Shown: positions 1-6,751, counted from the stretch's first letter. The stretch: DNA of 8,639 nucleotides from Caryophanales bacterium UBA4694 (GCA_002404835.1 DHKM01000001.1:6240-14878); one strand, 5' to 3'. A program made the numbers and translations. Notes: generated by a model not told the origin, from the letters alone.

Positions 1-2378
1 GCGAATTCGAGAATCTCGGTGTAATAAAGCTCTGACCCTTTCAAAGTGGTTGACGAAGAAGTGTCGGTTATCGTATATTCACCGTCTCCCATATAAAGGA
101 AAGGAATCAAAGAGGATTTGTTCTCGGTCAAAGCATCCAGTTTTGCCTTCTCGGTGTCAGACCAACTCGCCTTAGCCGGAGTTTCCGGCAATCCTTCTGA
201 TTCTTTGTAATAGGCATCGATGCTGGCATAAGGAGAATCGGATGGACCGGTCTTGTATAGTTTAAGATACAGAAGGGAGCCATCCGTATTCTTGGAAAAG
301 GCATTCAAGGACGGGGTGGAACTGTAGTCGTTTTCGATGACCGTCCAACCGGCATTCTCCAAAGCCGTCTTGGCAAGAGAAAGAATCGAATCGTCCCAGA
401 CAAGATTGCGGATAGTAAGGTTGTGCATTGTCGGATATTTGGTGAAACTAGGAGCATAGCATCCCATCGGGATATAAGGAAGCGTATGACCGTTGAAGAC
501 ATCCTTCATGGCATCCTTGATTTCCTGGCTCCAGTCGGCCTGGACATTCGGATTGAAGGCTTCGCTGATTCGGATCTTCATGACGGCTTTGCTTGTGGAA
601 TAATCATTGGACAGTTCGACAGAAAGCTTGCATCCATCCTCCTCGACGTTTTCGGCCTTGAAAGAAGACATGGTTTTCTTCACATTTGTCCAACCGGCAA
701 ACTGCGTTTCCGCATAATTCAGCATCGCTGCATCGAATTTTCCACCGGTCAAAGACAAATACTGGTCAGCTGGATAAGTCTTCTTGACGTAGTCGACCTG
801 GATGTTCTTGCTGTTGAGATAGACGTATGGAACGGTATGACCGGCAAGATGTTCTTTCATGGAATCCAAGGTGGAAGCATCCCATTTGGCAGCATCTCCG
901 GTAGGCGGAGTATATGGTTTGTCATAAGTGATCTTCATGACGCAGTTTCCGCTGACACCGCTTTCGCTGATGTCCGTTCCGGTTAAGACAATGGAAAGCT
1001 TCTCTCCCGTTGAAGCGTTGATGACCTTGTCGGCTCTGAGGGTATCGTATTCATAATAATCATAATAGCTGTTCATTACGAATTCCGTACTGATGGAATA
1101 ATTCCATCCGGCCTTCTTGAAATTCAGGTAACCTTCGGTAAGAAGCCCCTCATAATAGGTTCCACCGGTAATTGTCATGATGGAACTATCCTCATCGAAT
1201 ACCACTGTTTCGTCCGTGTTTCCCAAATAGACGTAAGGAATCTCATTGCCGTTTAAATCGCTGGCAAAGGCAGCTTTCGTCTCTGCTTTCCAATCCGCGG
1301 ATTCGTTAACCGTATATTTTGGAATATAGGTGATTTCAAGCTCGGCTTTCTCGTTCAAATCACCTTCGCTCAAACGCAATCTAAATGAACATTTATCCTT
1401 GAATATGCGAATGGCAGTAATCATGTCATTGCTTCTCTTAATCGTCCATTTTTCGTCATCAACTAAGGAAGTGTTTTCCTTATTCAATGCCTTTTCAAGG
1501 ATATTTAATACTTCTTCGTTATACGCTCCACCTGTGATGGTTCCTTTGGTTCCATCGATCGTGAATGTCGGAGACATGGTTCCTAGATATACGTAAGGAA
1601 CAGTGTGTTTATCACAGTCCATCTTGAAGAAATCGTTTATTTCATTTGTCCAGGAACCATTGACAGGTTCGATGAAAGGCTCTGTGTATTGGATCGTCAT
1701 CTTTGCATTGTAGTTCTTGGAAAAATACTCTTTTCGCACATGTATTTCGAGTTCCGTTTTATCTTCCAATGTAGCTTTGGCCGTCAGCATTGCTCCATAT
1801 GTCGTATTGGAAACCTCAACCGACCATTTGTTCTCTTCTTTGGCAATCGAAAGATTTGCCTGTTCGAAGGCAGACTTTGCCAAAGCGGTAATCTGATCAT
1901 TCCAGACACCGCCTGTAATGGTATACATGTTGTTGTCTCTGTCGATTTCTCCGGTGGGATTTGTCGACCCAAGATAGACAAACGGAATATCCGCGGCATG
2001 GTTGTTGATGTTGTTGTTCAGATCGTCGATGATTTCCTGTGGCCACTGGCTTGCCTTCGAAGGATCGAAAGGCTCGGTATATACCGCATCAAGCTGAAGA
2101 ATTCCTGTGTCGTGGAATGTGACGGAAAGTCCTTTCTCTTCTGCTATTGCTGTCATGGAATCATCTGAAAGAGTGACTGTATAACCGCCGGCTTCATAGC
2201 TGGCTTTTGCTTTGTTCAATCTTGTAGACGTCATGCCATATATGTTGTCTCCGATGATGGAAAGTGTTTTTGTGGAGCTTTCATAGATGGTTTTCAAATT
2301 TGCTCCGAGATCGACATAAGGAAGGACATTTCCACCAAGATACTTTCTCATATCGTCCTTTATTTTGTCGGGCCATTT
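1..2378 (-). repeat. Tandem protein repeat region, seven units visible
   Basis: This is the coding part of the partial lipoprotein that holds the tandem units. The diagnostic core is recognisable in each: PYVDLG (unit 1), PFVYLG (2), PYVYLG (3 and 4), PYVYLN (5), PYIPMG (6), PFLYMG (7). Units 2-5 also carry TGG about 15-25 residues after the core, and units 1-5 end in a beta-strand-like segment such as AVYTEPF, IQYTEPF, ITYIPKY or ITYDKPY. The units have diverged strongly from each other, so the DNA is not a recent tandem array. Unit boundaries are mine and could shift by several residues. Confidence 0.8.
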
Positions 2379-2672
2379 GCTTTCTTCCTCTTCGCTGCTT
2401 TTTGATGGAGAAGATGTGGAAGGAGAGACGGCACTTGAGGATGGCTTATCCGACTTTGAAGCAGAACTCTTCGAATCCGTCTTCTTGGAATCCTTTGATG
2501 TTTCGGATTTCTTCGTGCTTGAAGAATCTTTCTTATCGGATTTATTCGACACCCTGTTGGATATTGGAGCTTCAGATAGCGAGGGCTTATTGGAATTTGT
2601 TTTGTTGTCCGAACAACCAATCAGTCCTAAGGCTAGTAAAGGCAAAAGAATGAGTCTTCTGTTTCGTTTCAT
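1..2672 (-). CDS. Large repeat-containing surface lipoprotein, 3' end outside window (partial)
   Basis: The frame is open without a stop for 890 codons from the ATG at 2670-2672 and leaves the window at base 1. The start is supported by an AGGAGA ribosome binding site at 2683-2688, ten bases upstream. Residues 1-20 are a lipoprotein signal peptide: basic MKRNRR, a hydrophobic Leu-rich core, and lipobox LIGC with the lipidated Cys at 20. Residues 21-98 are a Lys/Ser-rich low-complexity linker ending in an acidic SSEEEES. From about residue 99 come tandem units of about 110-135 residues, starting near 99, 210, 341, 461, 597, 713 and 836; the seventh is cut by the window edge. Each unit starts with W...I, then PYVYLG or a variant, TGG, and usually an ITYTEPF-like end. 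The protein is paralogous unit by unit to the upstream gene at 2915-6160, so an eighth unit probably lies beyond the edge. It is likely anchored outside the cell. I do not recognise the domain, see no catalytic motif, and assign no function. It appears to be its own transcription unit because a terminator precedes it. Confidence 0.9.
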   Translation of the reverse strand, partial: MKRNRRLILLPLLALGLIGCSDNKTNSNKPSLSEAPISNRVSNKSDKKDSSSTKKSETSKDSKKTDSKSSASKSDKPSSSAVSPSTSSPSKSSEEEESKWPDKIKDDMRKYLGGNVLPYVDLGANLKTIYESSTKTLSIIGDNIYGMTSTRLNKAKASYEAGGYTVTLSDDSMTAIAEEKGLSVTFHDTGILQLDAVYTEPFDPSKASQWPQEIIDDLNNNINNHAADIPFVYLGSTNPTGEIDRDNNMYTITGGVWNDQITALAKSAFEQANLSIAKEENKWSVEVSNTTYGAMLTAKATLEDKTELEIHVRKEYFSKNYNAKMTIQYTEPFIEPVNGSWTNEINDFFKMDCDKHTVPYVYLGTMSPTFTIDGTKGTITGGAYNEEVLNILEKALNKENTSLVDDEKWTIKRSNDMITAIRIFKDKCSFRLRLSEGDLNEKAELEITYIPKYTVNESADWKAETKAAFASDLNGNEIPYVYLGNTDETVVFDEDSSIMTITGGTYYEGLLTEGYLNFKKAGWNYSISTEFVMNSYYDYYEYDTLRADKVINASTGEKLSIVLTGTDISESGVSGNCVMKITYDKPYTPPTGDAAKWDASTLDSMKEHLAGHTVPYVYLNSKNIQVDYVKKTYPADQYLSLTGGKFDAAMLNYAETQFAGWTNVKKTMSSFKAENVEEDGCKLSVELSNDYSTSKAVMKIRISEAFNPNVQADWSQEIKDAMKDVFNGHTLPYIPMGCYAPSFTKYPTMHNLTIRNLVWDDSILSLAKTALENAGWTVIENDYSSTPSLNAFSKNTDGSLLYLKLYKTGPSDSPYASIDAYYKESEGLPETPAKASWSDTEKAKLDALTENKSSLIPFLYMGDGEYTITDTSSSTTLKGSELYYTEILEF

Positions 2673-2764
2673 GATATTCAAATCTCCTAATTCTTGATTT
2701 AGAATATGATATTTCATCTGAAAAGAGCAACTTCCAAGTTAGACAAACAAAACCGAAAAATATT

Positions 2765-2783
2765 CAAGAAAAGCTTTTTCTTG
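2765..2783. repeat. Short near-perfect palindrome upstream of the partial lipoprotein gene
   Basis: CAAGAAAAGCTTTTTCTTG has eight-base arms, CAAGAAAA and TTTTCTTG, around a three-base centre. It could be an operator half-site pair or a weak RNA hairpin in the leader of the gene starting at 2672. It lies in an AT-rich stretch with little sequence complexity, so chance is a real alternative. It does not resemble the 6414-6439 palindrome. Confidence 0.3.
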
Positions 2784-2841
2784 CAAAGAATTTTTGATAA
2801 TTCGGTGAAAAATTCAGACGAAAAAGAAAATGATTTTAAAA

Positions 2842-2855
2842 GAAAAGCGCTTACA
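2842..2855 (-). promoter_or_regulatory. cre-like box (probable CcpA site) upstream of the partial lipoprotein gene
   Basis: Read on the minus strand it is TGTAAGCGCTTTTC. Against the usual Bacillus cre pattern TGWAARCGYTWWCW the whole left half and the central CG match; only the last two positions differ. It lies about 170 bases upstream of the start codon at 2672 and just past the terminator of the preceding gene, where control of a separate transcription unit would sit. CcpA binding is inferred from the motif only; no CcpA gene is in view. Confidence 0.55.
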
Positions 2856-2876
2856 TGTTTTTTCCTTTGCCGGCAC

Positions 2877-2906
2877 AAAAAAGGACTGCCGTATTTCAGG
2901 CAGTCC
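2877..2906 (-). terminator. Intrinsic terminator of the complete lipoprotein gene
   Basis: On the minus strand, GGACTGCC and GGCAGTCC form a perfect eight-base-pair GC-rich stem around the eight-base loop TGAAATAC, followed directly by six T residues. It begins eight bases after the TAA stop at 2915-2917. This is a textbook rho-independent terminator. It implies that the two lipoprotein genes are mainly separate transcripts despite sharing an orientation. Confidence 0.93.
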
Positions 2907-2914
2907 GATTCGGA

Positions 2915-5900
2915 TTACTTCTTTGTGATCTTCATGACCGGTCTTTCATTGGAATCCTTGCTGATGACGACCTTGATCTTCTTTCCGCTAGGTGTAACTA
3001 AGGTAGCCTGGAAATTATCATCGTAGTAGTTTCTCATATATGTCCAACCATCAGCCTTCTTGGCTTCGAAAGCTTTGGCGGCAAGATCATAGATGGAATC
3101 GTCCCACATTGTTCCGACCAAATCGATTTCAGAGGTCTTTTCCGTGATTTCCGGTTCCTTTGCACCAAGATAGACGAACGGAAGCTCAATTCCATCGCCG
3201 ATGAAGGCTGTTGTCTTCGTCTTGACGTCATCGGTATATTTGGCATTCTCTTCGGTAGGAGCCTTGAAAACTTCTCCGTACTTGATTTCCATGCACTGTT
3301 TTGAACTGCTTGTCTTGAAGTTCAAGGTGATGACATAGCCGGACTCGTCCTCATAGGTGGCTTCAAAGTACGGCTTCTGGTTGATGGTGCTGAATTCGAT
3401 GGTGTAACCACTGGCAATGAGGGTTTCCAAAGCGGATAGAGACACCACGCCATCCGATACGGTTCCGGTGATGTTTCCAAGGGCTGTGGCTGTAGCATCG
3501 GTTGTCTTGTAGTCTCCGTCACCTAGGCAGATGAACGGAATCTTGTCGGCGTGGTTTCCGGTTTCCTTGTTCAGGAATGCAAGCTCCGTATCCGACCAAG
3601 CTGCCTTGGTATAGGCTTTTGTTGCTTTTGGAACATAGAAGGCATCAAGATAGCATCTAAAGCTATCGCCATAGACCTGCTTGATAATCTTCATGAAACA
3701 TCCCGATCCATCCGCATAACGGATGTAGGCGACAAACATATTGGTCTGCTGGAATGTCTTCCATCCCAAACCTTCCAAAGTCGTCTTGGCATTGGTCAAG
3801 ATGCTATCATCCCAGGTTGTGGTCATCAGATAGACGTTCTTGGAAGAGGTCACTGTTCCAGTAAACGGAGTATCGACACCAAGATCGATGAACGGAAGCA
3901 CATAGTTGCTCATCGTCTTCTTCATCGTATTCTTTACGTTATCGGTCCAATCAGAGGCCTTTCCGGTCTGATATTTCTCATAGATGACGGCATCCAACTG
4001 GATTCTGGAAGAAGAATTCTTCTTGATGGTAACGCTGATCGTGCATCCATCGGTTTCCGTGTAGGAAAGAGTGAAGACTTCATCTTCGATGGTCGGAGTT
4101 CCCTTGCCGGCAAAAGCCTGCGTTGCATTGGCAAGGACCTGCTTGTTGTATAGACCGCCGGTCAAAGTGGCTTTTCCATTGCTTCCGCTGACTTGGACCG
4201 AGTTCGAGTTCAGATAGACAAAAGGAAGCGTATGATTCAGAAGGACGGTCTTCAATTTCGTGTCAATCGTACTTGTCCAGGCAAGCTGATCGGCGGCTGT
4301 CGGAACCTCATACTTGTAGTAGGTGATGCTCATCTTGCAGCTTCCGCTGTTTCCGCTGGTCGTATTTGAAGTCGTGCCGCAGATTGTGACGACGATCTTT
4401 TTGTCGACTTCGTTGTCCAAAATCTTTTCGGCGACCACTTTCTCAGCCTTGCTGGTCTGATCCAAGGTAGCAGTCCAACCATCGGCTGCCTGGAACGCAG
4501 CCAGTGCACCAGGAAGGACTTTTTCAAACCACTTTCCACCAGTGATGGACAAAGTTCCGGTGTTTTCAGTCCACGATGTCTTTTCGGCTGTCGTATTGAG
4601 ATAGACATAAGGGATGGCATTACCGTCCAGATGATCGTTGAATGCGGTCTTGGTAGTACTTGCCCAGTCAGCTCCTGCAGGAACCACATATCCCTGGACA
4701 TACTGACCCTGCAGGTAACAGACATGGCTGCTGTTTTCCTTCAAAGTGAAGTGGAATTCACAACCATCTTCGAATAACTTGGAAATCGTCAGGATGTCAT
4801 CTTCGAAGGTATAGACCCATTTGTATGCATTATCGGCAATGTTCTGGTTCTCTTTGTCGAAGGCTGCCTTTGCCAAATCGATGATCTGGCTGTTGTATTC
4901 GCCTCCGAGAATCGTCAATGTCAGAGAATTGGGAATCCAACTGGACGTCGGTGCCATGGTTCCCATATAGAAATACGGAATCGTGTGGCCACCCATATTG
5001 TCCTGGAAATAAGTCTTGATCTGGCTTGGCCAATCCCCATTGGTCGGCGGAACGAAAGGCTCAGTATATTTGATGGTCATCTTGGCAATACGGTTTGTAG
5101 ACGAAGTGGAAGGAGTCAGGATTTCGACGTGGAACTTGGTAAGATCGCTAAGAAGAATATCAGCCTTGAAAGTCTGACCATAGCTGTTGGTACCCATGGT
5201 GATGACCCATTTGTTCTCTTCCTTCTGAATGGAGCTGTTGGCTGCATTGAAGGCATTCTGGGCCAAAGTGATGATCTGGTCATCCCATTTGCCACCGGTG
5301 ATCGTGTAAGTGGTTTTACTCAAAGATCCGGTAGGATTTGCTGTTCCTAAGTAGACAAACGGTATATCCGCAGCATGGTTGCCAAAATTGTCGTTCAGAT
5401 CCTGGATGATGTCATCCGGATAGGCGGAAGAAGTCGACGGATCGAAAGGTTCGGTATAAGTGGCAATCAAAACAAGGATCTCGCTGTCCTCCTTGAAGAC
5501 GACACTGAGGTTCTTCGATTCCAAAGTTGCCGTCATGGATTCATCTGTAGCTGTGACGGTATAGCCGGCATTCTCGTACGTAGTCTTTGCCGTTGCTACG
5601 CGGGCGGCTAGGTCTGTAGGACTGATGATGTTTCCTGTCAGTGTCAAAGTCGTGGTGACGCCCTGCTTTACGCTTGGCACGATAGTCGTTCCCAGTTCAA
5701 CATAAGGAAGGATGTTCTTTCCCAGATGCTTGTACATCAGGTCGACGACGGCTTTCTTCCATTTCGTGGAAGCGTAAATGGCATCCATATCTTCTTCCTG
5801 GGATGTCGAACCGGAATCCGAAGAAATATCGGAATCGGAAGTATCTCCGGTAGACGGTGGGACGATGGTCGTTCCGGTATCGGAATCCTTGTCGGTGGAA

Positions 5901-6160
5901 GGTGCCGTGCTGATTGTTCCCGTATCGCTTTTTACCGGAGAAGGTTTTGTCGAAACGGTGGAATCGGAATCCTTTGTCGAGGTACTGGTCTTTGTTGAGG
6001 CGGTATCTTTCCCGGTTGTCGATCCTTTTGTGGAGGCTTTCTGGCTGGTGTTGGAAACAGGAGCCTCACTGTTTATATGGGAAACCGAATTTGAATTCTT
6101 TGTGCAGCCTACTAACGAGAGCGCGACAAGTGATAAGAGCAATAGATTTTTGTTTTTCAT
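2915..6160 (-). CDS. Surface lipoprotein with eight tandem domains of unknown family
   Basis: This is a complete 1081-residue protein with its ATG at 6158-6160, a GGAGGT ribosome binding site at 6167-6172 six bases upstream, and a TAA stop. Residues 1-19 are a lipoprotein signal peptide with lipobox LVGC and the lipidated Cys at 19. Residues 20-131 form a Thr/Ser/Asp-rich linker that looks disordered and long enough to reach into the cell wall. Eight units follow, at about 132-246, 247-376, 377-498, 499-627, 628-737, 738-854, 855-974 and 975-1081. Each has W/Y...I near its start, a PFVYLG-type core, usually TGG or similar, an amphipathic helix (for example ITLAQNAF), then strand-like segments often closing with YTEPF. 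The alternation suggests a small alpha/beta or beta-rich domain. There is no C-terminal anchor, so lipid attachment is the only visible tether. I do not recognise the domain. Ligand binding or adhesion is a guess from architecture. A cre-overlapped promoter upstream suggests carbon catabolite control. Confidence 0.93.
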   Translation of the reverse strand: MKNKNLLLLSLVALSLVGCTKNSNSVSHINSEAPVSNTSQKASTKGSTTGKDTASTKTSTSTKDSDSTVSTKPSPVKSDTGTISTAPSTDKDSDTGTTIVPPSTGDTSDSDISSDSGSTSQEEDMDAIYASTKWKKAVVDLMYKHLGKNILPYVELGTTIVPSVKQGVTTTLTLTGNIISPTDLAARVATAKTTYENAGYTVTATDESMTATLESKNLSVVFKEDSEILVLIATYTEPFDPSTSSAYPDDIIQDLNDNFGNHAADIPFVYLGTANPTGSLSKTTYTITGGKWDDQIITLAQNAFNAANSSIQKEENKWVITMGTNSYGQTFKADILLSDLTKFHVEILTPSTSSTNRIAKMTIKYTEPFVPPTNGDWPSQIKTYFQDNMGGHTIPYFYMGTMAPTSSWIPNSLTLTILGGEYNSQIIDLAKAAFDKENQNIADNAYKWVYTFEDDILTISKLFEDGCEFHFTLKENSSHVCYLQGQYVQGYVVPAGADWASTTKTAFNDHLDGNAIPYVYLNTTAEKTSWTENTGTLSITGGKWFEKVLPGALAAFQAADGWTATLDQTSKAEKVVAEKILDNEVDKKIVVTICGTTSNTTSGNSGSCKMSITYYKYEVPTAADQLAWTSTIDTKLKTVLLNHTLPFVYLNSNSVQVSGSNGKATLTGGLYNKQVLANATQAFAGKGTPTIEDEVFTLSYTETDGCTISVTIKKNSSSRIQLDAVIYEKYQTGKASDWTDNVKNTMKKTMSNYVLPFIDLGVDTPFTGTVTSSKNVYLMTTTWDDSILTNAKTTLEGLGWKTFQQTNMFVAYIRYADGSGCFMKIIKQVYGDSFRCYLDAFYVPKATKAYTKAAWSDTELAFLNKETGNHADKIPFICLGDGDYKTTDATATALGNITGTVSDGVVSLSALETLIASGYTIEFSTINQKPYFEATYEDESGYVITLNFKTSSSKQCMEIKYGEVFKAPTEENAKYTDDVKTKTTAFIGDGIELPFVYLGAKEPEITEKTSEIDLVGTMWDDSIYDLAAKAFEAKKADGWTYMRNYYDDNFQATLVTPSGKKIKVVISKDSNERPVMKITKK
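2918..5767 (-). repeat. Eight tandem protein units of about 107-130 residues
   Basis: Approximate unit coordinates from unit 1 to unit 8 are 5423-5767, 5033-5422, 4667-5032, 4280-4666, 3950-4279, 3599-3949, 3239-3598 and 2918-3238. The cores, in order, are PYVELG, PFVYLG, PYFYMG, PYVYLN, PFVYLN, PFIDLG, PFICLG and PFVYLG. The Trp at the unit start is kept in units 3-7, with Tyr in units 2 and 8. TGG follows the core in units 2, 4 and 5, with degenerate forms elsewhere. Units resemble their counterparts in the neighbouring paralogue more than they resemble each other; for example unit 2 shares NHAADIPFVYLG and KEENKW in both proteins. Confidence 0.85.
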
Positions 6161-6282
6161 AATGATACCTCCATGAATATGAAATTAAGATAACCACTTT
6201 GCTTTTTTATTTACAATGCTTGAAAAAAGGCAATTTTGAAAAAGAAACCTAATAAAATAATAAGAACTAACTTCTTTATTTG

Positions 6283-6294
6283 CCTAAATATCGG
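6283..6294 (-). repeat. Leader copy 1 of the shared 12-mer CCGATATTTAGG
   Basis: Read in the direction of the lipoprotein transcript, this is CCGATATTTAGG, about 120 bases upstream of the ATG at 6160. It is identical over 12 bases to 6752-6763, which lies in sense orientation upstream of the divergent gene. The match stops at both ends, so this is a short shared word and not a duplicated leader. Its role is unknown; chance in AT-rich DNA is possible. Confidence 0.4.
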
Positions 6295-6339
6295 CTTTTT
6301 TCGGCAAAATTAAGAGGAAAACCAGAAACAAGAAGAAGG

Positions 6340-6368
6340 ATTTTAAGTTTTTGATAAAGCGCTTTCAA
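6340..6368 (-). promoter_or_regulatory. Probable sigma-A promoter of the complete lipoprotein gene
   Basis: On the minus strand, TTGAAA at 6363-6368 and TAAAAT at 6340-6345 are separated by exactly 17 bases, with five of six matches to the sigma-A consensus in the -10 and four of six in the -35. Transcription would begin near 6333 and give a leader of about 170 bases before the ATG at 6160. A cre-like box covers most of the -35 and the adjacent spacer, where a bound repressor would block RNA polymerase. This is the best promoter match I found in the window. Confidence 0.55.
6354..6367 (-). promoter_or_regulatory. cre-like box overlapping the lipoprotein promoter
   Basis: On the minus strand this reads TGAAAGCGCTTTAT, matching TGWAARCGYTWWCW at all positions except the second last (A for C). 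It is centred on the palindromic AAAGCGCTTT and overlaps the -35 element at 6363-6368. In Bacillota, a CcpA site in this position represses transcription when preferred carbon sources are abundant. Regulator identity is inferred from the motif. Confidence 0.6.
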
Positions 6369-6413
6369 AATAAGACTGCTTCAAAAACCACTATCCCAAG
6401 CAATAGCTGATAA

Positions 6414-6439
6414 CCAAAAAACAGAATTCTGTTTTTAGG
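6414..6439. promoter_or_regulatory. 26-base near-perfect palindrome, candidate operator
   Basis: The inner 20 bases at 6417-6436, AAAAACAGAATTCTGTTTTT, are a perfect palindrome. Outside one mismatched pair, CC at 6414-6415 pairs with GG at 6438-6439. It is centred about 60 bases upstream of the lipoprotein -35, inside the divergent spacer, which is typical for a dimeric regulator site. As RNA it would be a weak A/T stem with a CAG/CTG core. It is not a good terminator, and no transcript is expected to need stopping here. Confidence 0.5.
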
Positions 6440-6552
6440 ATAATCAAAACAAATAAATCAAAATTTCCAAAAAACATGGCAAAAAATAGAAAAACAAAAG
6501 AAAATATGTTTTATTTACATATAATTTATCTCGTAGAATAAAAGCCGAAAAA

Positions 6553-6581
6553 TTTTTAACTGAATTGTAAGCGTTTACCAA
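6553..6581 (-). promoter_or_regulatory. Possible second, upstream minus-strand promoter
   Basis: On the minus strand, TTGGTA at 6576-6581 and TAAAAA at 6553-6558 are 17 bases apart, each matching four of six consensus positions. The arrangement repeats that at 6340-6368: a cre-like box overlaps the -35 and spacer. If real, it would give a lipoprotein leader of nearly 400 bases. The individual elements are weak and AT-rich DNA yields such matches easily. Confidence 0.3.
6566..6579 (+). promoter_or_regulatory. Strong cre-like box in the divergent spacer
   Basis: TGTAAGCGTTTACC matches TGWAARCGYTWWCW at 13 of 14 positions, failing only at the last base; this is the best cre match in the window. 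It lies about 195 bases upstream of the membrane-protein gene and about 400 bases upstream of the lipoprotein gene, so either or both could be its target. It overlaps the weak minus-strand promoter candidate at 6553-6581 and sits about 40 bases downstream of the plus-strand TATAAT at 6520-6525. Confidence 0.65.
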
Positions 6582-6712
6582 AAAATAATCTGAATTTTGA
6601 ATTTACTCAATAAAACAATAAAAAAGTACCAAAAGTTTAAAAAAGTGGTCAAATATCGACTCTTTTTCTAATTTTTTCGGTTTTTGATTCGAAAGAAAAT
6701 GTTCAGAATTCG

Positions 6713-6740
6713 TTTCCGTAATGAAAAAAGTAAGTATAAG
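6713..6740 (+). promoter_or_regulatory. Weak candidate promoter for the membrane-protein gene
   Basis: TATAAG at 6735-6740 is a good -10, but the only element at suitable spacing is TTTCCG at 6713-6718, 16 bases upstream and a poor -35. The start would be near 6747, leaving a leader of about 28 bases that ends in the AGGAGG ribosome binding site. A plus-strand TATAAT at 6520-6525 is an alternative -10 without any -35. Confidence 0.25.
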
Positions 6741-6751
6741 ATAGTGACATT

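Larger units (their letters stand above)
2673..2914. other. Spacer between the two lipoprotein genes
   Basis: This AT-rich, 242-base gap holds, in minus-strand order, the terminator of the upstream gene, a cre-like box and a short palindrome, then the ribosome binding site of the downstream gene. No convincing coding sequence was found. Several weak minus-strand promoter candidates exist, for example TTGCTC with TATTCT after 18 bases just upstream of the ribosome binding site, and TTGCAA with TATTTT after 18 bases further up. I cannot choose between them. The minus strand also has TTTTAAAATC shortly after the cre box, as the 6340-6368 promoter of the paralogue does, but with shorter spacing. 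Confidence 0.6.

Noticed and set aside
423..986. 187-codon plus-strand open frame inside the partial lipoprotein gene
   Set aside because: It is antisense in the same codon register as a clear protein with repeat homology, lacks a ribosome binding site, and its translation has no coherent features. The same applies to 1605-2168, 3551-4153 and 4985-5350.
2365..2697. 110-codon acidic plus-strand frame over the start of the partial lipoprotein gene
   Set aside because: It is antisense to the signal peptide and linker, and it covers the ribosome binding site of the real gene.
2706..3026. 106-codon plus-strand open frame across the spacer and terminator
   Set aside because: It reads through the perfect minus-strand terminator hairpin and into the antisense of the last lipoprotein unit; there is no ribosome binding site and its composition follows the AT-rich spacer.
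1..6160. CRISPR array or DNA-level tandem repeat within the lipoprotein genes
   Set aside because: The periodicity is at the protein level (about 320-400 bases per unit) and the DNA of neighbouring units is strongly diverged; there are no identical short repeats with spacers.
5778..6176. 132-codon acidic, Ser/Val-rich plus-strand open frame
   Set aside because: It is the antisense shadow of the Thr/Ser/Asp linker and signal peptide of the complete lipoprotein, whose start is well supported.
6414..6439. Palindrome as an intrinsic terminator
   Set aside because: The stem is almost all A/T with only a CAG/CTG core and no separate U-tract, and neither divergent gene would be transcribed through it toward an end.
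6520..6525. Perfect TATAAT as the main plus-strand promoter
   Set aside because: No -35 element at 16-18 bases and no extended -10 TGn; a perfect hexamer is easily found by chance in this AT-rich spacer. It is kept only as an alternative.
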